64,000 nucleotides of DNA, from contig MU401503.1 in the NCBI GenBank assembly GCA_022579005.1, forward strand, positions 62,001-126,000, given 5' to 3'. This document shows positions 1 through 9,762 of this stretch, piece after piece. The DNA is from Poronia punctata (Eukaryota > Ascomycota > Sordariomycetes > Xylariales > Xylariaceae). The notes beneath the pieces are model-generated. The model searched no databases, was not told where the DNA came from, and saw only the letters and a program-made list of their open reading frames with translations. Position numbers and translations under genes: made by a program. The first letter of the stretch is position 1; each line of letters begins with the position of its first letter.

Positions 1-860
1 GCTTGTAGGCAGACTCTACCTTCTGAATCTCGTTTCGCGAAACTGGTGGCGCATCTTCACCCCATCCGTCGTCATTCGTCTGTTGCTTGAGGCTAGCATT
101 GCGCGCGGCAATGATGGGGTTGAAGGAGATGGTGCCACCTGAAGAACCGGCAAAGACAGGCTTGGACCGAACAGCGGGTGGCGGTCCCCTCGCCTTTACA
201 GGCGCACTCCCACCGGCCGTATAGTTGGCTCCGGAAGCATCGGCAACCTTCTTCAGAATGCTGTCGGGTTCGAGATCCGATTGGGAGCGAGCCGTGATCT
301 GTACATGGTAGCCCTAAACAGGCGTATTAGCTACAAGACAAGCTTTTGCGGGGTAGAAAAGGAGGTGACTGGGTAACGCACATGGAGAACTTTTGAGACA
401 GCATTTAGATGGCTTGTAAAGTAGCCTTTTGTTCGCTCGGGGACACCTGCGCCGCACTGTATGTTTTGTTAGCGATTTGTAGATCAGGGCCACAGATCGT
501 AGAAACACAGAGAGGGGGGGAGCGGGGGGTTGAGAGATGTGGACTGACCCATGCAATCAAGACATATTTGGGTAACCCCGTGTTGGGGTCCTTGATCTTG
601 ACGAAAGCGAACTGAATTCTGCCTTCGTTGAAATCCTCGATGAGATCCTCCAACTCACCGTCACCCTTTTCTTGGACTTTGAGTACGCTCTCCTTGCTGC
701 CGTTGTCTTGAAAGGCGTTGGCGAGGGGAGCCTGAACGGAGAACAGAGCCCACTGGGCGTAGGTGGAAGAACTACCGGCAGGCGGAGCTGGGGCGTTGAT
801 GACGCCTTGGTAACTGCTCTTTATGGAGGCTCCATCACTCGACAAGTTTAGCGACGCCAT
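1..860 (-). CDS. abp1: Actin-binding protein Abp1 (drebrin-like), 3' part outside window
   Basis: Cortical actin-patch protein that binds F-actin and links it to endocytosis and Arp2/3 activation. Exons on the minus strand: 860-549, 456-382 and 313-1, continuing beyond the window edge. Donors are GTCAGT and GTGCGT; acceptors are ACAG and TTAG. The spliced N-terminus is an ADF-H (cofilin-like) domain: it starts MASLNLS, contains the segment GSKESVLKVQ, and runs through IAW|CGAGVPERTKGY across the first junction and VLH|GYHVQITARS across the second. A Pro/Ala-rich linker follows, as in fungal Abp1. The C-terminal SH3 domain expected of the family would lie outside the window. Identification rests on the ADF-H sequence and both junctions restoring the family order. 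Confidence 0.93.
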
Positions 861-2024
861 CTTGAGGCACCACTGTCGATGTTGTTAAGTTTGGGAGGAA
901 TGTTCAAGCAACCGCGAGTTGTGCGATCGTCTTCGTTTTTAGACTTGTTGTCGTTGGGTTTAAAGAACGGCGTCGGATGGAAAGAGAGGGTCGAGACCGG
1001 GGGGCTTGGTGACAACGCCAACACACCAGACTTCAATGATTTGGTTACAGGTTGACAAGTGGAAGGCAGAATGGAGTGCGTGGTGTTGTACGTTGTACAC
1101 AGCCGTGGTGCTAGTGGTATTGGTGGTTAGAGTGGGGTGATTGATGTCAGAGCTTCAAACTCAGTTACCCCAGTGCCAATTCACAAGTACAAGTCAGTCG
1201 GACCCTCGGGTAAGTACGAGTCGAGAAGAGAGAAGAGGCACGAGAACACGAGCAAAATTTCGTTCCGTGTTGAGTATCGTGAGTATTAAACTAAAATGAC
1301 AAAATCTGTATACACATTCCCCATATCTATGCTTACCCCTAGGCTATAAAAGGTTGCCTGGCCTTACGAAAGACACACAAATTGAAGTATTTCTTGTTGC
1401 TTCATCGGCCTGTGAACAGTAATCGGCATGGGGGCCAAGGTTGCCAGGACCCTCTTCAGCTCCTGATGCGTAAAATGGTACATAGGCGTGTTGTATAGCG
1501 CTAGTGTGTAGATGCCCTAGTCCAGTATAAGACTAGAGGAAATACTAGGGGAGTACCTCTACCAGGAGAGTGTCACCTTACCCCTAATAATACGCTAGAC
1601 TATAAAGAGCTAGACATATGGTAATTCCTACAAAGGTCGACAGAAGACCTACAAGAGGCTGAAATTGAATTTGGGATCAACGACGAGCCAATCCAACAGT
1701 GCGGCGCGACGCCTTGCAGGACAGCCAGGGTAGACCTCCAATAGACTTTATGTCAATCCCGCAACGTTCAAGCATCACACGGCTACCTACTCGTATTGAA
1801 ACACCCATCCCACCGTGACCTCCAATCCTCTTTCCTCCCCTTACCTTTACTTGTGAAGATTATCCAGCCGCCGGCCCAGTTCACTGTGCAGAACACGCTA
1901 ATATAGGTATTCAAACCCATGCGAACGGCCAAGTTGACGCGAATTGCCGTAAACTCCATTTTCTTCCTCCTCTCAGCAACAGCTTCGCTACGCGACATTT
2001 ACTAGTTGCCATTGTTTGCGCACA
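861..2024. other. Divergent promoter region, no gene seen
   Basis: Shared upstream region of abp1 (minus) and the C2H2 gene (plus). Short open frames on both strands show no family resemblance. One TACTCGTA copy lies at 1788-1795. No RNA gene or repeat was recognised. Confidence 0.6.
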
Positions 2025-3196
2025 ATGGTCCTTTTGTCAGATTCCTCATCCTCCATAAGCTCTCTGTCTTCGGACGAGTCTGAAGAGGTCGAGAATGATT
2101 ACGAAGACACGAATATTATCGATGAACCCGCATTACCTCCTTTGAAACGACAAAAACTGGGTGAATCCAGAGCCTCGTCCTCGGTCCAGATAGATCCAGA
2201 GCCAGAGCCCGAACCTGAGCATGAACCTGATCTAGACGACGGCGACATCTCGTCGGACACGTCCGGCGATGTGCCCAACTCTCCCATCAATGCCAAGCTA
2301 GACGAGGATGAATTCCAGGAACAAGTTACAGTTTGTGCATGGGATGGTTGTCGCGCCGGTGATTTGGGCAACATGGATAGGCTAGTAGAGCACATCCACA
2401 ACGACCATATCGAGAGCCGCCAGAAGAAATACACCTGTGAATGGATCGGATGCTCTCGAAAGAGCTTGCCGCATGCTAGCGGCTATGCTTTGAAGGCGCA
2501 TATGCGAAGCCACACGAGAGAAAAACCGTTTTATTGCTACCTACCAGGTAAGGACCCAAACAGGCCCTCCATCTCCCGAGTTCGCCATGTTTTACTGACC
2601 ATCTCGAAGAATGCGACCGTGCCTTTACAAGGTCAGACGCCCTGGCCAAGCACATGCGAACGGTTCATGAAACGGAGGCGCTACGCCCTTCTGACCCGGT
2701 ACCCAAGTCCATGCAACACGGGGGCGAAAAGAAGGGCAATAAATTCAAAATCATACTCAAAACGCCACAATCTCACTCTGCTGGCCATGACGATGGTGGT
2801 GACGACGGCGATGGGAACGACGAAATCACAGCCGATTTCTTCACCCCCTTAACCGATCAGCAAGGCTTTACAAACATAGAGCTTGCCATGGACATGGAGT
2901 CTTTGTGGAAGTTATGCGTTGCAAATGTAAAGTGGGCGACAATGGAAGCCGAAGAACTGCGGGAAGAATGCAAAGAAGCCGAAGAAGTATATCGACAAGA
3001 GTGGCTTGAGAAGGAAGCGCTCGTCAACCAAGCCGTTCAGATTGAGGAGGATTGGTGGCGACGGCGAAAGGCTGTTCTTGCTGCTGAAGCAGAAAAGGAC
3101 CTTCAAGACGAGCTGCCTGAAGATGATAGTAACGATGCCAGGGATTCGGTCAGATCGGCTCTAGCACACCAACCGGCTTCCGCATCCCCTATCTAG
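2025..3196 (+). CDS. C2H2 zinc-finger protein, Iec1/YY1-like (putative INO80 subunit)
   Basis: Exons 2025-2547 and 2610-3196, 369 aa. The 62-nt intron (GTAAGG...CGAAG) splits finger three and splicing restores it (CYLPECDRAF). An acidic Ser/Glu/Asp-rich N-terminus (to about residue 95) with an EPEPEPE run precedes three C2H2 fingers: about C104-H128, C138-H163 and C171-H194, with the typical linker HTREKPFYC. A charged, coiled-coil-like C-terminal half follows. The highly conserved finger block (RQKKYTCEW, ASGYALKAHMRSHTREKP) resembles fungal relatives of fission-yeast Iec1, the YY1-like subunit of the INO80 remodeller. That assignment is from recall of the family; a plain DNA-binding C2H2 factor is the alternative. 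ATG at 2025 is the first in frame. Confidence 0.85.
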
Positions 3197-3737
3197 GGAA
3201 AAGGGGCACAGGGAACCTAATTGAGAGATGGGTGTTTTACAAAGTTGTACCCCTCTGTTATAATACGTTGTACCTTTCGCCAGAGGGAAACAGGTGCGAT
3301 ATAAATTCTTTACATGAACATGGAGCATTATCACGAGGTGGGAAGTACCCACAAAGCTGGATATGGGCCCATCTGAATCAAGCGTTATGTTAAGCTGCGA
3401 GGAAACTTTTGTTTTTCATTACAGCTACCAGAAAGGTAGCCTCATATGTACGATTAATCAGTTCATCTTCTATGATTACAAGAAGAAAGCATAGAACTGA
3501 GGGGGTGGGAAACACGACTAACCTGGAATTTTTTTTGTCAAGGCGCAAATGCAACCCTCGATATGGTTATGTATTAATCTACAACAGAAGGGGGTAATTG
3601 CAAGACTGCATGTCTCGGGGTCTACCTACTCTACATTTACCAGGATACGAGGTAGTGCAAAGGGGTTTATCAATGCGATGCGTGGTGCCTTGCCAACTTA
3701 CCGGCTAGAAGGGCCAGTCCAGGGGGTGACTCTCTCT
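3197..3737. other. Convergent intergenic region, nothing recognised
   Basis: Lies between the 3' ends of two convergent genes. It presumably holds both 3' UTRs; no structure or coding signal was noticed. Confidence 0.6.
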
Positions 3738-4424
3738 CTAAGCCGACTTATTTCCCGGCCTTTTCGACCAGAGCCTCTTAAACATGGAGAGCACACCTCC
3801 TTTACGATCGGGCTCAGCACCATCATCAAGAGTCCATCCAGTCAATTCCGCCACGATGAGCTTGAGCTCCCACGAAGAAGCTTCGTGTTCGGGGAAGATT
3901 TGCACGCGGTTGACCTTGGACACCGGGTACCAGGTATACTCGGCTCCACTGCAGCGAGTGCCGCAAAGGGTATCCCGCCACTTGGTGTTCGGGTTCGGCG
4001 TGGCCAGCACGACGTACGAATTCTCCTCCTCCTGCCAGGCGGAAGGACGGGCGTTCAGGTTCCTCTCCTGACAATGCAGGTCCCACTCCCAGTAGTCGTC
4101 GCGGAAGTTATACCAGCGGTGGCCGGTGAGGCCCAGCTCGCGACTCCCGAGTTCCCATGCGCTTGCCGCAAGATCTTCGCCGCACTTGCGAGACATCATG
4201 GGAAGCTCGAATAGCTGCTGCTGCTGCTGCTGGTAGGACGACGTCAGTAGTGGTGGTGGTTGCTGGGTGGATCCGGAATATGGTCGCGCTAGCATCTGCC
4301 ACTCACCTCTGTGTTTTCGGCATACCATGAGAGATATACTCCCGATAGGGTGGGTGTGAGGGTGTCCTCTCTCGCAGGTAAACTGTGCATTGGCGTTGGT
4401 CTGCGTGTTAGATGGTCCAGCCAT
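3738..4424 (-). CDS. Uncharacterised Trp-rich protein with polyQ tract
   Basis: Single exon, 228 aa, ATG at 4424. I do not recognise the family. The N-terminal quarter carries Cys/His residues (CERGHPHTH, MVCRKH), followed by a Pro/Gln-rich stretch with a six-residue polyQ (CAG run near 4215). A C-terminal half is rich in aromatic residues (HRWYNFRDDYWEWDLHC, KWRDTLCG, EYTWYPVSKVNRVQIFPE), which looks like a folded beta-rich domain. No signal peptide or membrane segment. A strong GTGAGT donor-like site occurs near 4313, but no downstream AG is phase-compatible, so I keep one exon. Codon use and length argue for a real gene. Confidence 0.65.
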   Translation of the reverse strand: MAGPSNTQTNANAQFTCERGHPHTHPIGSISLMVCRKHRGEWQMLARPYSGSTQQPPPLLTSSYQQQQQQLFELPMMSRKCGEDLAASAWELGSRELGLTGHRWYNFRDDYWEWDLHCQERNLNARPSAWQEEENSYVVLATPNPNTKWRDTLCGTRCSGAEYTWYPVSKVNRVQIFPEHEASSWELKLIVAELTGWTLDDGAEPDRKGGVLSMFKRLWSKRPGNKSA

Positions 4425-5130
4425 TGTTAGTATAAGCTTTGTTGTATTTATGTTTGTTAGAAGGTGTTTTTTTTGTCGTTTCTTGTTGGGGTTTGGGTCT
4501 GTTGATGAGGTTTGTTTGTTCTATATAACAAGAAATTCCAGAAAAGTCAAGCTGGGCTAAAAGGCCCTCCTTTTATATCATATATAAACGCTTGTTGTTT
4601 TGTTAGATGTTACCAGAACATTGGCCTTGTTTAGCAACACCACGTCCCAACCGCAGTGATGTTGGCCAACAGGACTCCCAACTAGCGCAGGACAGGCTCT
4701 GGGTATACCTTAAAACGCACATTTTGTTTACATACACTTTGCCCGCTCTATTTACATTTGATACTGGATTTGTGGTCTTGGTTGTGAAGCTATGCATACG
4801 TGTGCATACAACTGCGCTTGCTCTTTTTCACCCTCTGTCCCCCCTCGACATGCCAGATATAATCACACAACACAGGTTCTTTGAGCATGTCTGATTGACT
4901 AAGCAATAATAGCAGTGGATATTAAAGGAGTATCGAGTGCACCTGTAACACCATACAGTTGGAAGTTGAAGTTTAGTATTGCCGCACTTTAGGTTAGTTG
5001 TTTTGAACAGCCATCAACTTATAGCAAAAATCAGTTGCAATTTGTTATTCTCACATAATCTGGTTTACACTACGTATCTATATAAACAATAATAAATCAT
5101 AGCAGAAAATATACGTTTCTAAGTAACGGC

Positions 5131-5408
5131 AACTATTCCCCTACTTTTGGCAAACGTTCTAAGGTCACTTAGCCGTATACTTGCTGCATATATTCCGCTC
5201 TTGACCTAATAAACAGCAAATAAACCTGCTTAAACGGCTTATATTTTAAACGTTTAATCTAACTAAGCTCTTTACTTAAAATAAGAGGTAGGTATGCTGT
5301 TTATCTCGGGTAAGAACAACTTGTGTTTTGCAAGAGCGGTAGGTCAAAAAGTAGGGGAATAGTTTAGGCTCAAAAATTGACGAGTGGTATATATGCGGCA
5401 AGTATACC
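5131..5408. repeat. Decayed inverted-repeat element (MITE-like?)
   Basis: Four inverted-repeat pairs lie around a centre near 5255. An exact 18-bp pair is at 5131-5148/5347-5364. A 19-bp pair with one mismatch is at 5175-5193/5389-5407. A 9-bp pair (CCGCTCTTG) is at about 5195-5203/5330-5338, and a 10-bp pair (ATAAACAGCA) at about 5209-5218/5292-5301. The two inner pairs nest properly; the two outer pairs are crossed. No transposase is visible. A rearranged non-autonomous TIR element is the simplest reading. Confidence 0.5.
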
Positions 5409-5509
5409 GTTCCTGGCAACCAGCATACCCCTGCCAAGATGTTCAACATAGCATGTACAACCATAAATGTAAAGAACGCAGGGTCCTGTCTGCTCCCCTA
5501 TCCATGACC

Positions 5510-5825
5510 TTTTTAGTCGCTCCCTTCGATAATGGCTTTGGATTTGACCCCCCTAGCCCTTGGCTTCAGAAATCACCTGACCTGACCCCCTTATTCACCC
5601 TCCTTGGCCATGACCTTTCCAGTCACCTCTCATGGCCATGACCTTCCCAGCCACCCCCCGTGGTCATGGCTTCGGAAATTACCTCCCTTGGCCATAACCC
5701 TTCCAGCCACACGCGCGCACGCACACACACACACACACACAGCCCTGGCCATGGCTTCAGAAATCACCTGACCTGACCCCCCTAGCCCTTGGCTTTGGGT
5801 TTCACCCCCCTTGGTCATGGCTTTA
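5510..5825. repeat. Degenerate minisatellite plus (CA)n
   Basis: Imperfect tandem units of roughly 25-40 bp built on motifs such as CCTTGGCCATGACC, GGCTTCAGAAATCACCTGAC and TTGACCCCCC. A perfect 29-bp copy occurs at 5562-5590 and 5753-5781, and an overlapping 21-bp copy at 5546-5566 and 5775-5795. A (CA)n tract sits inside at about 5722-5741. Confidence 0.75.
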
Positions 5826-7544
5826 CAAGCAAACTTCTCCTCTCATGAGCTGGGTCGGCCAGCAATTTTCGGAGCTTGTCTACTTCTGTTCTCGGCCAGA
5901 AGCACTTAAGAGTGTTTAACAGAGAGTTCATGCTCGGACTGAACCTCTCGATGGAGTTTGGGAGGATGTGAGGTGCCTGAGTATGCCAAGAATGGCTTGA
6001 TAAAATACATATTTTATTATACCATTCTCGCTATTATAAACAATTATTAGCAAACTGAGGAATAATAGATTATAATAATATACTTACTACTTCTTGTTGG
6101 GCTCCCAATGTTGCGTTACTCCTCTGTGCTGCTTTTTGCACCCTATCCGGACCGCGCCCTACTTATATTAGTGACTACTTATAAACGGTTGATCTAATAT
6201 CACCAAGACTTACAGATGGCTAGCACACAGGCTGCTTGGGGCCCAAGCATGTCTACAAACTCGTCTCCGCTGTCTTCTCTCATGTTGAGGACTTCTTTGT
6301 CCATAACACACTGAGTAGACCAATAAATGCTGCAACATAAAGCCGGGCTTTTGCAAACCCAGACTTGAGTAGCGGAGAGATCCGATCTTGTCTGCTTTCT
6401 CAAAGTAGCTCAGCATGGATCCGAGCTCTTTTCCCTGTGAAAGGGGCTGGCTCTCGATGGTGAGGAGTTGTCTCAGTAATTGCGAGGTCCTTTGCAAGTG
6501 CAGCCATTTCCAATTGCATATAAGTAAGTGGTAGGACTAATCCTGTGAGGCACTGAATGTGTTGTATTCAATTGGATTGCTAGACTAGAGGAAAGGAAAG
6601 GAATGGGAGAAGCCCTGGACTACAGTACACGCAGGGATTTATATAGGCACGCGGTATGGGATGCACCTGCCCTGTCTACCGGTACCTGCCGATAGACCTT
6701 GAAATTCTACTACTACCAGTACCTGCCCTTACAAATTCGGTGAGAAAATAGCAAGAGCAACTACCTAGTATCTAGGTGGGTTGATAAACAAAGGTAAGGA
6801 GCTCTGGAAGAAAAATAAAGAACAGAAACCAGCTACCTACGTGTATAAAAGTACCTTGTGCAAAGAAGATTATTTCCAAGTTAGGTATGTATATATGAGA
6901 TTTAAGGTTTAAACTCACCTAAATAAAACAACATTACATGGCAATGAGGTAATCTTTCTTTCTGCCACATAACTCAGGTACAAACATACATGTTGTTTTT
7001 AGTTAGAGAAGGTGCTGGTCTAGGTCCTAAAGGCATCCAGGTGCGTACTGCATACAATAGGAATGGCAACTTTTGATGTATGGTGTAGAAGGTTGAGTTG
7101 GGAGTGGGTCCCTCCAGGTCTACTGTAGACCTACCTATTCATCTAACGCTAGTCGATAAGAAGATAACTAATCAAATGCCCCTCCATTGGACTGACGTGA
7201 TTAATAAATGTTAAGAGTGCCCCGCATTGCCGCCCCTCTGCCGTCGCAAACTACCTGTATCGGAGAAGCAAATAGAACGGGGTGTACGCCTGATCGAGTA
7301 CTTGACCAAAAAGAACGAATACTAACACTCACCGTCTATCCTACCAAATCTCATTTTTCCGCATTAATAACCTACCCAGCCTAGCAAGGGTTTGAACAGT
7401 GATAGAACGGTCAACTGGAGTTCTGGTTACACTTCTTCGCATCCCGATAAACACAACCCCGCGATAACGCCACCCAGACCATTCATTGCCAAACAAACGT
7501 CAACTTCCATATATCCACGTTAAAGCGCAACATCCAACACAACC

Positions 7545-8404
7545 ATGTCGACAATAAAAGAGATCACAACAGAGGACGAGTGGCGATCCCACGTCGGTGC
7601 CCTACCATCCTCCACCCTCCTCATAATTTCCTTCCACGCACCCTGGGCGGCACCATGTGCGCAAATGGCCACATTCCTAAAAACCCTTGCGGCTGAATAC
7701 CCGGGGAACGGCGAGACGAGCTGGGTATCGATCAACGCGGAAGAGCTGAGCGAGATCTCGGAAACATACGATGTGACCGCAGTCCCTTACCTCGTGCTAC
7801 AGCGCAACGACCAGGTCCTCGAGGCTGTCAGCGGCAGCAGCGCGGTCAAGGCCCGGACAGCGATCGAGAAGCATGCGAAGAATAGCGCCAACGGCGTCAG
7901 CTCGGCGACAACAGAAGCCACAACTACAGATAGCGGCGCCCAGCCAGCGAATACGGCAGAGGTGGAGACGGAACCTGATCCGGCACAGACAAAGGAAGAG
8001 CTCTTTAAGCGTCTTGGTGAGCTTGTCAAGGCTGCGCCTGTCATGCTGTTTATGAAGGGTACGCCTAGCTCGCCGCAGTGCGGGTTCTCTCGGCAGTTGG
8101 TGGCGCTTCTCCGTGAGCGCAGCATTAAGTATGGGTTCTTCAACATTCTGGCCGATGATGAGGTCCGGCAAGGCCTCAAGGAGTTTGCTGACTGGCCTAC
8201 GTTTCCGCAACTCTGGGTGGATGGTGAATTGGTTGGAGGCTTGGATATTGTACGTCGGCATTCCTTATCTCCGTGCTTAATCCTTGTGTGTGCTTCGTTA
8301 CTAACACATTTATCTCTATATAGGTGAAGGAGGAACTTGGAAACGACCCCGAATTCCTAAAGGCTTATAGCGTAGCCAAGGAGACCAGTGCCGCGGCGGC
8401 TTGA
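7545..8404 (+). CDS. Monothiol glutaredoxin, Grx3/Grx4 type (Trx-Grx fusion)
   Basis: Cytosolic/nuclear Fe-S cluster carrier that signals iron status to transcription factors. Exons 7545-8249 and 8324-8404, 261 aa. The intron has a GTACGT donor, a CTAAC branch site at 8301 and a TATAG acceptor. Residues 1-110 form a thioredoxin-like domain with WAAPC at 34-38, where the first Cys of WCxxC is Ala as is usual for this class. An Ala/Thr/Glu-rich linker covers 115-148. The glutaredoxin domain from about 150 carries the CGFS active site at 179-182, the TFPQLW cis-Pro segment and GGLDI, with GGLDI joined to VKEELGN over the intron. Length and architecture match single-Grx-domain fungal Grx4. Confidence 0.95.
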
Positions 8405-9456
8405 GTTATGATGCGATGCGCCTTGGATGGAAACACCAACTACATATGCAATCTAATCATATCTCATTGCTGGGAGGTTATAAAGGTCATCGGTCCAGTC
8501 AGGCTTCAGCTCGGTGGAATACCATGAGGAGGATTTTATTCCTGCCTGTTACTGTAACCGTGGATTTGAGCAATGGTTCCGTCTTTTTATTATACCATGA
8601 ATACGTCAAACATCTCTACTGTGAGGGTTGGAAGAAATCCTTATACGTTTGACACGACGCCTTAGAACTAGCTGTCTACCCGTCGCTGGATAATCACATT
8701 CAACAAGTCATCCAAAACCATGATGTGAAGAGACCCCTTCATTGGGGTTTGATTCTCAGGTCATGTATTGGGGAGTGAGCAGCACAACTAAATAGATACG
8801 GCGACCAATATATCAACTACCTGAACTCCAACTGAACGTGTCAACAAGTCCAGAGCTTTCCTTGCAATCACAATCTTTATTGTTGGAATCAACCAGACCA
8901 ATCCACCCTCGTAAATCCACATACAGGTAAAATTGGAAATATTTGGCCTCTCTTGATTTCCAATCATCCACATCTTCACTCCCTATGCGCCAACTGCGAT
9001 AGACAATTAATATGGTAACACATCAACTCTCATTCTAGCTCAATTCACAAGTACTCGTGTTCCCAGCACATCCTCTTCCCTACTCCAGCGAGTACCTGTG
9101 CGTGTGTGTGTGTGTGTGTGTGTAAAATGCCAGCAAAAATGTCAACGTGCCCCCACATCCAGAACACACAAGCAATAAATAACCCTAAAACACCGTTCCT
9201 TCCGCCTTGTTCTCTGGATTCTTTCTTTCTGACTGACTGACTGACTGACTACCCAAGAAGAGAAAACAGCTCCCCTGTCCATGTCGCATGGCGTATAGGT
9301 AGGTATGTAGTGAGCCAGCAATCAATCAAGCAAGCAAGCAAAATCATTAAGATACCCCCCATTCCATCCCCCCCTATTTCCCTTTTTTCCCATCCTCTAT
9401 TTTCCTTGCAAATCCCCCCCTCTCTTTCTTTCTTCCCCCATCCCAAACCCAAACCC
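8405..9456. other. Intergenic region with simple repeats
   Basis: 3' flank of both neighbouring convergent genes. Contains (GT)n at about 9102-9123 and (GACT)5 at about 9231-9250. No gene was recognised. Confidence 0.6.
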
Positions 9457-9762
9457 TCAAAACCCACCGATCCTCTCCTCAACCCCACCCCAATAAACAA
9501 AAGGTCTCGGTTCCAAAACATCACCAGCAGACCTCTTCTCCTCGTCGTCCTCGTCCTCGTCCATGTTCATATCCAGATGACGGGAAAGTATAGAGTTGAT
9601 AGACATTGCGATTGGCGAAGAAGAAGAAGAAGATGATGAAGACGAGGAACGGCTCGAACGCGTTGATGATGTTGATGTTGATGTTGATAATGAGAAGCGC
9701 GTGGTGCGGATGTTGAGGAAGGGGAAGTTGGCGCGGAGGGATTGGAAGCGGGATGATTGCAT
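9457..9762 (-). CDS. Small Ser-rich protein, unknown function
   Basis: Single exon, 101 aa, ATG at 9762 preceded by a purine-rich leader of GAAAC repeats. The N-terminus is basic and aromatic (MQSSRFQSLRANFPF). The middle is an Arg/Ser-rich run of about 30 residues including 11 consecutive Ser. The C-terminus is well-formed and acidic, ending DVLEPRPFVYWGGVEERIGGF. The compact, non-repetitive C-terminus and the good start context make this look translated, but I cannot name a family. A shadow of low-complexity sequence remains possible. Confidence 0.5.
   Translation of the reverse strand: MQSSRFQSLRANFPFLNIRTTRFSLSTSTSTSSTRSSRSSSSSSSSSSSPIAMSINSILSRHLDMNMDEDEDDEEKRSAGDVLEPRPFVYWGGVEERIGGF

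Larger units (their letters stand above)
4425..7544. other. Gene-poor block with repeats
   Basis: About 3.1 kb between the Trp-rich gene and the glutaredoxin gene. The 4900-5350 and 6000-6100 parts are visibly AT-rich. It contains the crossed inverted repeats at 5131-5408 and the minisatellite at 5510-5825. Open frames are short and family-less. Possible decayed coding matter on the minus strand at 6200-6497 cannot be substantiated. Confidence 0.55.

Noticed and set aside
1783..1998. 71-codon minus-strand frame before the C2H2 gene
   Set aside because: No family likeness; overlaps the probable leader of the divergent gene.
4290..4320. Strong GTGAGT donor in the Trp-rich gene
   Set aside because: No downstream AG restores the reading frame, whereas the unspliced frame is fully open.
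6200..6497. Two overlapping minus-strand frames with protein-like phrases (DSGDEFVDMLGPQ)
   Set aside because: Could be a frameshifted relic, but no domain can be named and the surrounding DNA is AT-rich and repetitive.
7641..7660. Loss of the first Cys in the thioredoxin motif (WAAPC) of the glutaredoxin
   Set aside because: This substitution is usual for Grx3/Grx4-type proteins, so it is not a defect.
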